Part shown: positions 25,699 through 33,856 of the stretch, piece by piece | How the letters are laid out: every line of letters begins with the position of its first letter | Numbering within the stretch: position 1 is the stretch's first letter | From: Thalassorhabdus alkalitolerans | Lineage (GTDB): Bacteria; Bacillota; Bacilli; Bacillales; Marinococcaceae | DNA length: 64,000 bases | Assembly (NCBI RefSeq): GCF_042656585.1 | Contig: NZ_JBHSPG010000023.1 | Strand: one strand, 5' to 3' | Notes under the pieces: model-generated | What the model was told of the DNA's origin: nothing | Database searches by the model: none | Seen by the model: the letters and a program-made list of their open reading frames with translations, nothing else | Program-made: the position numbers and the translations under genes

Positions 25699-27309
25699 AT
25701 GCGAGAGATCTTAGAAAGAGTTAGAAAGTCTATTGGGCTCCAAGCCTGGATGACAATATTAATATGTATTGTGCTGGTCGTATCCCTTGCCTTAACCGGA
25801 GTGTTCGCGGGCAATTACACGACACACCAAACGCGTGAGCATCAGGCTGATAAGGTTATGTCGATAGCGAGAAGTGTAAGTTGGTCGGAAGCAGTACAAG
25901 AAAGCTTGCATAATGAAGAGGCTGATGAACATGTCCAAGCCTACACTCGTACCGTTCAGGAAGATACAGAGGTAGAATACATTGTGGTTATGAATATGGA
26001 AGGTTTACGTTTTTCCCATCCAGTACAAGACAGAATTGGAGAATATTTTGTGGGGAACGATGAGTCGAGAGCTTTTACCGGGGAAAGCTATACGTCAATT
26101 GCAGAAGGGACATTAGGGGAATCACTACGTGCCTTTGTGCCCGTATGGTCTGGTGACGAGCAATTAGGAGTCGTTTCTGTGGGAATTTTAATTGATAACA
26201 TTGAGGAAGAAGTGTTAGAGTCTCAATCTGTTGTATTCTTTGGCACATTGATGGGTCTTTTAGTAGGACTTTTAGGAGCCCTTGCTCTGGCCCAAAGAGT
26301 GAAACAAACCATGCACGGCCTGGAACCTCAAGAAATTGCCCAGCTGGTTAAAGAACGAGATGCCATGCTTGCTTCAGTACGGGAAGGGATTATTGCTGTA
26401 AATGATAAGGGTGAAGTCGTTGTTGCTAATGAAGAGGCTAAAGAGTATTTCCAGCGAGCAGGTTTTATGAAAGACCCTATCGGAGAACAAATTGATACCT
26501 TTCTCCCTGAGCTCGGAATGAAAAACATTATCGACAATGAAAAGGGTGAGTATGACCGCGAGGAAACGCTTGGAAGTATAGATATTATTATCAGCAGGGT
26601 TCCTGTCATAACTGATAAGAAGATTGTAGGGGCAGTGGCAACATTTAGAGAGAAAACAGAGCTTACTACATTAATTGATCAGCTTACTGATGCCAAAACG
26701 TACGCAGAAACCTTGCGTGTCCATACACACGAATTTATGAACCGTCTTCACGTGATGTCCGCCATGGTTCATACTGAGTCATATGAGGAGTTAAAGGAGT
26801 ATATTGATCAGATCTCCAAAAATTATCAAAAGGAAATCGGCTCTGTTTCCCGCCTTGTAAAGGATCCTGTATTAGCTGGATATATACTGAACAAAATGAG
26901 TCAACTGAGAGAAGAGGGTGTGACAGTAGATCTTAAAGGAGAATATCCGTTACCTGACCTAAAGGATTCAGAGCAGATGGATGGTTTAATTACAATCATT
27001 GGGAACTTAAGTGAAAATGCTTATGAAGCAGTTAAAAATCAAGAGGAAAAGAAAGTCACATTTACTGTAAATTATGAAGAGGGTTATTTTTATTTTAAAG
27101 TCCAAGATAATGGACATGGAATTGACCCTTCCGATAAAGACTATATATTTGAAAAAGGCAGGTCAGGAAAAGGACAGAATCGCGGGTACGGCTTGTACTT
27201 AACAAAGAGAGCCCTTGATAATGTAAATGGGTCAGTGGAAGTCATATCTGAAAAAGAAGAAGGTACGACATTTGCAGTGAAAGTTCCTTATAAAGGGGAA
27301 GAAGTATGA
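25699..27309 (+). CDS. CitA/DcuS-family sensor histidine kinase
   Basis: Membrane sensor of 536 residues for a di- or tricarboxylate. Order: TM1 (about 17-37), an extracellular PDC/Cache sensor domain (about 40-170), TM2 (about 175-197), a cytoplasmic PAS domain (about 215-320) and the kinase. The phosphorylated histidine is His344 in VHTHEFMNRLHVMSAM, the H-box form of this family. The N-box is NLSENAYEAV, and DNGHGID and GRGYGLYLTKRA follow. The gene overlaps the response regulator start. A DASS carrier 490 bases downstream is the likely target, as in MaeKR or CitST-type systems of Bacillus. Confidence 0.92.
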   Translation: MREILERVRKSIGLQAWMTILICIVLVVSLALTGVFAGNYTTHQTREHQADKVMSIARSVSWSEAVQESLHNEEADEHVQAYTRTVQEDTEVEYIVVMNMEGLRFSHPVQDRIGEYFVGNDESRAFTGESYTSIAEGTLGESLRAFVPVWSGDEQLGVVSVGILIDNIEEEVLESQSVVFFGTLMGLLVGLLGALALAQRVKQTMHGLEPQEIAQLVKERDAMLASVREGIIAVNDKGEVVVANEEAKEYFQRAGFMKDPIGEQIDTFLPELGMKNIIDNEKGEYDREETLGSIDIIISRVPVITDKKIVGAVATFREKTELTTLIDQLTDAKTYAETLRVHTHEFMNRLHVMSAMVHTESYEELKEYIDQISKNYQKEIGSVSRLVKDPVLAGYILNKMSQLREEGVTVDLKGEYPLPDLKDSEQMDGLITIIGNLSENAYEAVKNQEEKKVTFTVNYEEGYFYFKVQDNGHGIDPSDKDYIFEKGRSGKGQNRGYGLYLTKRALDNVNGSVEVISEKEEGTTFAVKVPYKGEEV

Positions 27310-28028
27310 TAAATGTGTTAATAGTAGAAGACGATCCGATGGTTGCTAAGTTTAATAAAATTTATCTTGAAAAAATTAATGGTTTTCATGCGGCGGGTAT
27401 TGTTCATAACGTTAAAGAAGCATGGAAGGTTTTGAAACAAGAGAAAATCGATCTTCTTTTATTGGATGTTTATATGACTGACGATACTGGTCTTGATATG
27501 CTCGTTGAACTGCGAAGAGAAGGCAGCAATATTGATGCAATTGTTATTACGGCTGCCAATGATAATACCTCTATAAAAACGGCTTTACGCTATGGAGCGG
27601 TTGATTATTTGATTAAACCCTTTGACTTTGAAAGATTTAAAGAATCTTTACTGCAATACAAAAAGAAAGCTGAATTAATGAAAGATGAACAGGCTGTCAG
27701 CCAGGAGGAGCTGGATGCGTTTCTTTTAAGAAAAAAAAGATCTAATTATAACCCCCTGGAACTGCCTAAAGGGCTTACAGAAGTTACTTTTGCTATCATT
27801 GCTAAACAAATTCTTGACTGGGAAACGACATCGTTTTCCACAGCGGATGTGGCCAAAGAAACGGGGATATCACGTGTGTCTACTCGAAAATACTTACAGC
27901 ACCTTGTGGATATAGAAATATTGCTTGTCCAGGTGAGTTATCAAACGACGGGGAGACCCCTTCATAGATATCGCCTGAAATCAGAAAAAAAGGATGTGCT
28001 TCAGTCTTTTGTAGCCTCTGTTGACTAG
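27306..28028 (+). CDS. CitB/DcuR-family response regulator
   Basis: A 240-residue regulator paired with the kinase ahead (ATGA overlap). The receiver domain has the acidic pair VEDDP near residue 8 and the phospho-aspartate Asp54 in LLLDVYMTD, then ITAAND and the lysine in YLIKPFDF. The C-terminal DNA-binding part has SFSTADVAKETGISRVSTRKYLQHL, the helix-turn-helix of the CitB/MalR group. It probably activates the carrier gene at 28.5 kb, whose upstream region has a conspicuous repeated motif. Confidence 0.92.
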   Translation: MINVLIVEDDPMVAKFNKIYLEKINGFHAAGIVHNVKEAWKVLKQEKIDLLLLDVYMTDDTGLDMLVELRREGSNIDAIVITAANDNTSIKTALRYGAVDYLIKPFDFERFKESLLQYKKKAELMKDEQAVSQEELDAFLLRKKRSNYNPLELPKGLTEVTFAIIAKQILDWETTSFSTADVAKETGISRVSTRKYLQHLVDIEILLVQVSYQTTGRPLHRYRLKSEKKDVLQSFVASVD

Positions 28029-28068
28029 CTCTGGATACATTGTGAGAATATCCAAATGTAATGTCAGG

Positions 28069-28108
28069 ACATGCTGTTGAGAAAGGATTTTCAACAGCAT
28101 GTTTTTAA
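28069..28108 (+). terminator. Intrinsic terminator after the response regulator
   Basis: Perfect 12-base stem ACATGCTGTTGA / TCAACAGCATGT followed by TTTTTAATG. Confidence 0.9.
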
Positions 28109-28425
28109 TGTTTAAACCTATTATTCCTATAAGTATAGTAAACAAAATAAGCTGTTTTTCATGAGGCATATGAGGAAGCAATAGAAACCTCTGATCTGTT
28201 TTTTTCGCAGGAGATCAAAGAAAACACATGCTTGGCTCCTTGAATACATGAGCAAGTGAAAATTTTTCTCTGCCATATTTTCAAAAGACAATCTGTCTGC
28301 TCCTTCTTTACTTATCCAGGTGCGGGAAATTACTCGTGTTTTCGTTTTAGTAAGAAAGAAGCTGTTAATTGTAACAGTCGTTTCTATAAAATTCTTAAAA
28401 TAGGGAATATATTTGATTTTTTTAC
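28109..28425 (+). other. Non-coding stretch upstream of the DASS carrier
   Basis: About 320 bases, AT-rich. Open frames on both strands lack ribosome sites and look random, so I call no gene. It precedes the operator-like repeats and probably holds upstream promoter elements. Confidence 0.5.
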
Positions 28426-28452
28426 TTACAAAAGGTTTGTAATAGTTACAAA
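28426..28452. promoter_or_regulatory. Candidate response-regulator operator (TTACAAA repeats)
   Basis: A perfect inverted repeat TTACAAA-AGG-TTTGTAA (28426-28442) is followed after 3 bases by a third half-site TTACAAA (28446-28452). It lies about 70-95 bases upstream of the DASS carrier start. CitB-type regulators bind AT-rich repeats at such a distance, so this is the best candidate target of the adjacent regulator. Confidence 0.6.
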
Positions 28453-28487
28453 AGATATACTTCGACAAAATATTCAATTAATCTTAT

Positions 28488-28501
28488 GGTAAGCGTTTAC
28501 A
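28488..28501. promoter_or_regulatory. cre-like box overlapping the carrier's ribosome site
   Basis: GGTAAGCGTTTACA matches TGWAANCGNTNWCA at 13 of 14 positions (first T is G). It ends at the AGGAAGG ribosome site of the carrier gene, a place where CcpA would act as a roadblock. Confidence 0.55.
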
Positions 28502-28519
28502 GGAAGGGTGAAAAAGCTT

Positions 28520-30199
28520 ATGGAAAGAAGTTCACTTACATCGTCGATTTGGAAAAGTCTATGGGCTTCTTCAACTCAGACAAAGAAATTGTTAACTTTT
28601 TCTCAATTTAAGGAAATGGGTAACAAGAACAACGGTGCTGATTCACAAGAAAAGAATACTGATTCGAATACTTCATCCGGTGGTCCCCAAGGTCCGTCTG
28701 GAGATTCAAATAAGCCTGCTTATACTCGTGCACAATTAGTAGGACTTATTTTAGGGCCATTGTTATTTGCCCTGACACTTATGTTTTTCAGGCCGGAAGG
28801 ATTATCTTCCGAAGGGCTTGCAGTGCTGGCAGTTACAATGTGGATTGCAACATGGTGGATCACGGAAGCCATACCTATTCCGGCTACCTCGCTCCTGCCT
28901 ATTATTCTCCTGCCTCTTACAGGAGCATTAGATGGCGACACTGTTGTATCAGCTTATGGAAATGATATTATTTTCTTATTCCTTGGAGGATTCTTTATTG
29001 CGACCGCAATGGAAAAATGGAACCTTCACAAGCGGATGGCATTAGCCATTATAGGTCTTATTGGTACAAGCACACAGCGTATTATCCTTGGATTTATGAT
29101 TGCCACAGGTTTTCTTTCCATGTGGGTTTCCAATACTGCAGCGGTTATGATGATGATTCCAATCGGCCTGGCCATCACCTATCAAGTATCCGAAGCGTTG
29201 AAAGGTGATAAAAGCAGTGAAAGTGAAATTAAGAAATTTGAGAAAGCCATTATTTTTGGTATTGGATATGCAGGGACAGCTGGTGGACTAGGTACATTGA
29301 TTGGTACACCGCCGAATATTATCCTTGCCGGGACTGTTAATGAATTATTTGGTACCGAAATTTCGTTTGCCAGCTGGATGGCATTCGCAGCACCATTAGT
29401 ATTTATCTTGCTTGTAGGTACGTGGCTGTACCTTACAAAAGTGGTTTACCCTATTAAATTAAAACAACTTCCTGGTGGAAGAGAGCTTATTCAAAAGGAA
29501 AAGGCGGCTCTTGGAGTAACATCACCAGAAGAAAAAGCAGTACTAGCTGTCTTCTTGTTTGCAGCGTTTATGTGGATTACACGAACGTTCTTATGGGATG
29601 CAGATGGAATCGTGGAAATCCCAGGTCTTACGGATGGTATGATCGCTATTACGGCTACCATTCTGCTGTTCCTAATTCCAGCGGGACAAGGAAAAGAAGC
29701 AAAGATTTTGGATTGGAAAGATTCAAAAGAGATTCCTTGGGGAATTCTTCTCTTGTTCGGCGGTGGTTTGGCTATAGCTGCCGGCTTTAGTGAAACAGGA
29801 CTTTCCGGATGGATTGGAGAGCAGCTGACAGTTCTTGAAGGCATGAACTTTATCTTAATTGTACTAGTAGCGACAGCTTTGGTATTGTTCTTAACAGAAA
29901 TCACTTCAAATACTGCTACGGGAACGATGATCCTGCCAGTAGTTGCGTCTCTTGCGATTGCTTTAAATATCCACCCGTACGCTCTGATGGTACCTTGTGC
30001 GATGGCAGCTAACTGTGCATTTATGCTTCCAGTTGGTACGCCGCCAAATGCCATTATCTTCGGGACAGGAAAACTGAAGATTATCGAAATGGTAAAGAAC
30101 GGTTTCTGGATAAATATTGTTGCTATTATTCTCATCGTGGTGTTTGTCACTCTTTGGCTTCCAATGCTATGGGGAATCGATCTCCAGCAGGGGCTCTAA
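28520..30199 (+). CDS. DASS-family (SLC13-like) sodium:dicarboxylate symporter
   Basis: Inner membrane carrier that brings in a divalent organic anion such as malate, succinate or fumarate with Na+. About 559 residues with 11-12 helices. The two signature SNT motifs are present, SNTAAVMMMIPIGLA in the first half and TSNTATGTMILPV in the second, as are both GTPPN loops. Residues 1-65 form an unusual hydrophilic, Asn/Ser/Gly-rich extension (MGNKNNGADSQEKN) before the first helix. ATG 28520 is preferred over GTG 28508, which sits on the AGGAAGG site. The two-component genes lie upstream. Confidence 0.92.
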   Translation: MERSSLTSSIWKSLWASSTQTKKLLTFSQFKEMGNKNNGADSQEKNTDSNTSSGGPQGPSGDSNKPAYTRAQLVGLILGPLLFALTLMFFRPEGLSSEGLAVLAVTMWIATWWITEAIPIPATSLLPIILLPLTGALDGDTVVSAYGNDIIFLFLGGFFIATAMEKWNLHKRMALAIIGLIGTSTQRIILGFMIATGFLSMWVSNTAAVMMMIPIGLAITYQVSEALKGDKSSESEIKKFEKAIIFGIGYAGTAGGLGTLIGTPPNIILAGTVNELFGTEISFASWMAFAAPLVFILLVGTWLYLTKVVYPIKLKQLPGGRELIQKEKAALGVTSPEEKAVLAVFLFAAFMWITRTFLWDADGIVEIPGLTDGMIAITATILLFLIPAGQGKEAKILDWKDSKEIPWGILLLFGGGLAIAAGFSETGLSGWIGEQLTVLEGMNFILIVLVATALVLFLTEITSNTATGTMILPVVASLAIALNIHPYALMVPCAMAANCAFMLPVGTPPNAIIFGTGKLKIIEMVKNGFWINIVAIILIVVFVTLWLPMLWGIDLQQGL

Positions 30200-30225
30200 C
30201 GATAACAAAATAGTCGTTCCTTTAA

Positions 30226-30275
30226 TAAAACAGGTCCGCCAGGTTGATCATATAACCGCGGGCCTGTTTTTTTTA
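30226..30275 (+). terminator. Intrinsic terminator after the DASS carrier
   Basis: Stem ACAGGTCCGC / GCGGGCCTGT (one G-T pair) with eight T after it. Confidence 0.88.
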
Positions 30276-30402
30276 TGTTTGGAAAGCGTATTGGTTTTGT
30301 TTTAAAGAAATGTACGTTATTTTATACTTATGTCACTAAAAAAAGGTTAGTAACGTATGAAAAGTGTAAGGTGACGTTATTCGATAATAAGGAGTGAGAG
30401 CT

Positions 30403-31380
30403 GTGGATCTGAAAGAGCTAAAAGGGGTTCACCATGTTTCGGCTATAACCGGGGACGCAAAGAAGAACTATGAGTTTTATACAAATATTTTAGGTATGAG
30501 ACTTGTGAAAAAAACTGTAAACCAAGACGACACCTCTGTATATCATTTGTTTTATGCTGATGAAAGAGGAAATCCGGGGACAGATTTAACATTTTTTGAA
30601 ATACCGAACGCAGGAAGCACTCATTACGGAACAAACAGTATTTCCACTACCTCCTTACGAGTTGCAACTGATGCATCCTTAGGTTACTGGGAAAATCGTT
30701 TTAATGAGTATGACGTAGAACATGACGGTATCACACAGGAGTCAGGAAGAGCGGTTTTGCCGTTCCGTGATTTTGAAGGCCAGCGGCTCGTTCTGGTATC
30801 AGATGAGAAGAATAAAGGAGTCCCTGCAGGAAAGCCTTGGGAAAAAAGTCCGGTTCCTGCAGAACACGGCATAAGAGGATTGGGTCCTGTCACGTTGACT
30901 GTGTCCAGGCCGGAGCTGACAGCCAGTGTATTAACGGATCTTTTAAGCTTTAAGGAAACAGGAACCTTCACTTCTGCAAAAGGCTCATCCACCATCAGAG
31001 TGTTTGAAACCGGAGAAGGAGGAACAGGAGGAGAAGTGTTTCTGGAAGAAAATAATGATCTTCCGAGAGAAAGACCAGGGAGAGGCAGTGTGCACCATGT
31101 CGCTTTTCGTGTAGAAAATGAAGAAGAGCTGAGAAAATGGGTGCAGCTGTTCAATGATAATAACCTTCCTAACTCTGGTTTTGTGGAGAGGTACTATTTC
31201 CGTTCATTATATTTTCGGGAAGCAAACGGGATTCTTTTTGAGCTTGCCACAGACGGACCTGGTTTTGAAGGGGATGAGCCCTTTGAAACCTTGGGAGAAA
31301 GCTTGGCGCTCCCTCCTTATTTAGAGAATCAAAGAGAATCCATAGAAGCACGACTCAAGCCCCTTGATACAAAACAATAG
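30403..31380 (+). CDS. mhqO: Ring-cleaving dioxygenase of the glyoxalase (VOC) family, MhqO-like
   Basis: Non-haem iron extradiol-type dioxygenase of 325 residues built of four beta-alpha-beta-beta-beta units. Likely metal ligands: His in GVHHVSAITG near the N-terminus, His in SVHHVAF and Glu in GILFELATDGPGF. In B. subtilis MhqO and MhqD form part of the MhqR-controlled defence against quinones and catechols, and here the MhqD-like gene follows 31 bases later. GTG 30403 has AAGGAG eight bases upstream; GTG 30394 overlaps that site. Substrate not proven. Confidence 0.85.
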   Translation: MDLKELKGVHHVSAITGDAKKNYEFYTNILGMRLVKKTVNQDDTSVYHLFYADERGNPGTDLTFFEIPNAGSTHYGTNSISTTSLRVATDASLGYWENRFNEYDVEHDGITQESGRAVLPFRDFEGQRLVLVSDEKNKGVPAGKPWEKSPVPAEHGIRGLGPVTLTVSRPELTASVLTDLLSFKETGTFTSAKGSSTIRVFETGEGGTGGEVFLEENNDLPRERPGRGSVHHVAFRVENEEELRKWVQLFNDNNLPNSGFVERYYFRSLYFREANGILFELATDGPGFEGDEPFETLGESLALPPYLENQRESIEARLKPLDTKQ

Positions 31381-31411
31381 GTGTTAAAAGGCCATAGAGA
31401 GGAGAACGACG

Positions 31412-32017
31412 ATGGAACACATTTATAACAAAGGAAGTAACACAGACGCTCCAACATTATTGCTCCTCCACGGAACGGGGGGGAATGAACGTGATTTACT
31501 GCCACTGGCACAAATGATAGCTCCAGAAGCTTCTGTATTGGGAGTACGGGGGAACGTGCTTGAAAATGGAATGCCCCGTTTCTTTCGGCGTCTTGCAGAA
31601 GGTGTATTTGATGAGGAAGACCTGGTCTTTCGCACCAGAGAACTGCATGAATTTATAGACGAATGCGCAGGGAAATATGGCTTTGATCGTCAAAATGTTG
31701 TCGCAGTAGGATATTCCAATGGAGCAAACATTGCAGCAAGTTTGCTGTATCATTATGAAAATTCTCTATCAGGAGCAGCTCTTTTTCATGCCATGGTACC
31801 CCGCCGCGAGGTAGAGCTTCCTTCATTAAATAAAACCCCTGTTTTCATCGGGGCAGGCAAACAAGATCCCCTTATTCCTGCTGAGCAGACAAAAGAGCTT
31901 AGTCGCCACTTACAGGAGGCGGGAGCTTCAGTTACTGAGTACTGGACAGAAGGCGGTCACCAGCTAATAAGAGAGGAAGTAGAAGAAGCAAAAAAGTGGT
32001 TTGAACAATATTATTGA
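31412..32017 (+). CDS. mhqD: MhqD-like carboxylesterase (alpha/beta hydrolase)
   Basis: A 201-residue serine hydrolase of the phospholipase/carboxylesterase group. The oxyanion region is LLLLHGTGGNERDL, the nucleophile is Ser in VGYSNGANIA, the acid Asp in GKQDPLIPAE and the base His in TEGGHQLI. It follows the ring-cleaving dioxygenase in a two-gene operon, matching the mhq genes of B. subtilis induced by hydroquinones. The start follows GAGAGGAG. An intrinsic terminator ends the operon. Confidence 0.88.
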   Translation: MEHIYNKGSNTDAPTLLLLHGTGGNERDLLPLAQMIAPEASVLGVRGNVLENGMPRFFRRLAEGVFDEEDLVFRTRELHEFIDECAGKYGFDRQNVVAVGYSNGANIAASLLYHYENSLSGAALFHAMVPRREVELPSLNKTPVFIGAGKQDPLIPAEQTKELSRHLQEAGASVTEYWTEGGHQLIREEVEEAKKWFEQYY

Positions 32018-32062
32018 TTTAGACCAATCGTACAATTGTTACATTAAGCAAATAAAACAGAA

Positions 32063-32090
32063 AGTCAGGCTGAAAGCCTGGCTTTTTTTT
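32063..32090 (+). terminator. Intrinsic terminator after mhqD
   Basis: Stem AGTCAGGCT / AGCCTGGCT (one G-T pair), 3-base loop and eight T. Confidence 0.88.
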
Positions 32091-32098
32091 ATGAAAGG

Positions 32099-32629
32099 TT
32101 ATAACAGAAACCCGGCTTCCTTTAGTGATTTCTCGGTTTCAATCAGTATTTTTTCCTCAGGGGCTTCAATGGTGTGCAAGTGAACACCACCAGTTAATTC
32201 TGAAAGAAGAGTTGCTTTTGTCTCAGTAAACTTTTTTATGAATTCATGTACATCCCTGCGGCTTGCAATCATAAGAGAAGCGGTGATATCACCATAAAGC
32301 TGATGCTCTACTGACACATCCAAGACAGTGGCTCCCTGATCCACAATGATTTGCAGTTCCTCTTGAGTTACATTCTTATCAGCCGAGTGACAGCAGGCTA
32401 TTTTTTTTCTAAACACATTCGGTCTTGAAGAAGAAATCAGAAGGTATCCCTGGGATGTAGAAAGAATAGGAGTATTTCTGGCTTTTAATATGGAAATATC
32501 CTGGACAATGACTTGACGGCTTACATTCGTTTTTTTTGCTAAAACGCTACCTGTAATGGGCTCGTGAGCTGTTTTAAGCCACTCTAAGAGAAGCTTTCTT
32601 CTATCTTCTCCTATTAATTTTTCTTTCAT
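32099..32629 (-). CDS. niaR: NiaR (YrxA), repressor of NAD synthesis genes
   Basis: A 176-residue regulator: an N-terminal winged helix (RRKLLLEWLKTAHEPITGSVLAKKTNVSRQVI split over residues 10-41) and a C-terminal 3H domain (about 75-170) named for three conserved histidines. The visible histidines include CCHSADK, SVEHQLYGD, DVHEFI and GGVHLHTIEAP. In B. subtilis it represses nadBCA and nifS when nicotinate is available. It overlaps nifS by one base and is divergent from nadBCA, the conserved layout. Confidence 0.93.
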   Translation of the reverse strand: MKEKLIGEDRRKLLLEWLKTAHEPITGSVLAKKTNVSRQVIVQDISILKARNTPILSTSQGYLLISSSRPNVFRKKIACCHSADKNVTQEELQIIVDQGATVLDVSVEHQLYGDITASLMIASRRDVHEFIKKFTETKATLLSELTGGVHLHTIEAPEEKILIETEKSLKEAGFLL

Positions 32630-33768
32630 TATATCCCCCCTGTCATTTCCCTGCTGGCCAGGTTTTGCATTATTTCCACGGCTTTTTCAATATCATCTCT
32701 TGTCGTAAATTTTCCCATGGAAAGACGGATCAGACCATGTGCTTCCTCTGATGATCTCCCCAAAGCAATCATGGAGGCTGGTGGAGAAGAGCTCCCTGAA
32801 CGACAGGCACTCCCGGTGGAAACGGCAATCCCCCGGCGATTGAGCTCAAGCATGATATATTGGCCTTCTCTTTGATCAAAACGCAAAGCAAAGTGTCCTG
32901 GAATCCTCTTATCAGGATGGCCTTCCAGGATGATTGATTCCTCTGAGAGCACAGTTTTCGTAAAGTACTCGCTCAGCTTTCTTACTTTCTTTTCAATGTC
33001 TGTTTGCATAGAATAAGTCTCCTCGGCTGCGGCAGCAAATGCGGCTATTCCAGCAGTGTCTACTGTTCCAGGTCTCAATCCTTTTTCATGAGACGTATGA
33101 GGAAAAAAAGAATCCCAACTCGTTTGCGGGGAGATATAGCAAGCCCCTGCACCCTTTGGCCCGTAAACTTTGTGAGAGGAAATAGAGAAGGAATCAAGAT
33201 GTGCTTCCTTTACTGGTATCATGACTTTTCCAAAGGTTTGGACACAATCACTATGAAACAAAGCTCCATGCTCTTTTACTATGTCACCAATGCTTTCAAG
33301 GTCCTGAATGGTACCCAGTTCTGCACTTGCATGTCCGATAGAGACCAAAACGGTCTTTTCCTGTAAAAGTTCCCGCAAATGGGATAAACATACTTGGCCA
33401 TATTCATTTACTCTGACTTTTGAAACAGTAAAGCCTTGTGATTCTAAGTAAGCAAAGGTTTGTAAAACAGATGGATGCTCAAGAGGAGTAGTAACAAGCT
33501 GTTTTCCATTACGTCCGTTTCCCTTCGCAAGGGCAATTAAAGCAGAACTGTTAGCTTCTGAACCACAGCCTGTAAAATAAATACTGCGGGGGGTGACAGA
33601 AAGCAGGGAAGCTATTGTAGATCGGGCTGATTCGATAATAGAAGCAGCATCTGTTCCGCAGGTATGAAGACTGCTAGCGTTTCCAAAGTAATGTGTGGAA
33701 ACATGCATATATGTTTTTAAAGCAAGATCGGATATGGGAGTAGTAGCAGAATAATCTAAATAAATCAT
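32629..33768 (-). CDS. nifS: NifS-like cysteine desulfurase linked to NadA
   Basis: PLP enzyme of 379 residues that draws sulfur from cysteine; in Bacillus the copy beside the nad genes supplies the Fe-S cluster of quinolinate synthase NadA. DYSATTPISD opens the protein, SISSHKVYGPKGAG holds the PLP lysine and STGSACRSGSSSP the persulfide cysteine. First gene of the divergent nifS-niaR operon; the nadB start is 89 bases away. Confidence 0.94.
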   Translation of the reverse strand: MIYLDYSATTPISDLALKTYMHVSTHYFGNASSLHTCGTDAASIIESARSTIASLLSVTPRSIYFTGCGSEANSSALIALAKGNGRNGKQLVTTPLEHPSVLQTFAYLESQGFTVSKVRVNEYGQVCLSHLRELLQEKTVLVSIGHASAELGTIQDLESIGDIVKEHGALFHSDCVQTFGKVMIPVKEAHLDSFSISSHKVYGPKGAGACYISPQTSWDSFFPHTSHEKGLRPGTVDTAGIAAFAAAAEETYSMQTDIEKKVRKLSEYFTKTVLSEESIILEGHPDKRIPGHFALRFDQREGQYIMLELNRRGIAVSTGSACRSGSSSPPASMIALGRSSEEAHGLIRLSMGKFTTRDDIEKAVEIMQNLASREMTGGI

Positions 33769-33820
33769 GATATCACCTTTAATTTTGTCTTGTATTTATT
33801 GTAAAGTTGTGTAAACATAA

Positions 33821-33832
33821 GTGTCAAGACAC
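33821..33832. promoter_or_regulatory. NiaR operator candidate
   Basis: GTGTCAAGACAC, a 5-2-5 inverted repeat, lies between divergent nifS and nadB, 25 bases before the nadB start. NiaR sites recalled from Bacillus contain the TGTC-N2-GACA core. A second partial TGTCTTG lies at about 33786-33792. Confidence 0.7.
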
Positions 33833-33856
33833 ATGTTAAGATTCGGAGTGAAGGGA

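Noticed and set aside
28127..28477. A 116-codon minus-strand frame in the gap before the DASS carrier
   Set aside because: No ribosome site, low-complexity AT-driven composition, and it overlaps the operator-like repeats.
29491..30150. A 219-codon minus-strand frame inside the DASS carrier gene
   Set aside because: Lies wholly antisense to a well-supported gene with both family motifs; composition is that of a mirrored membrane protein.
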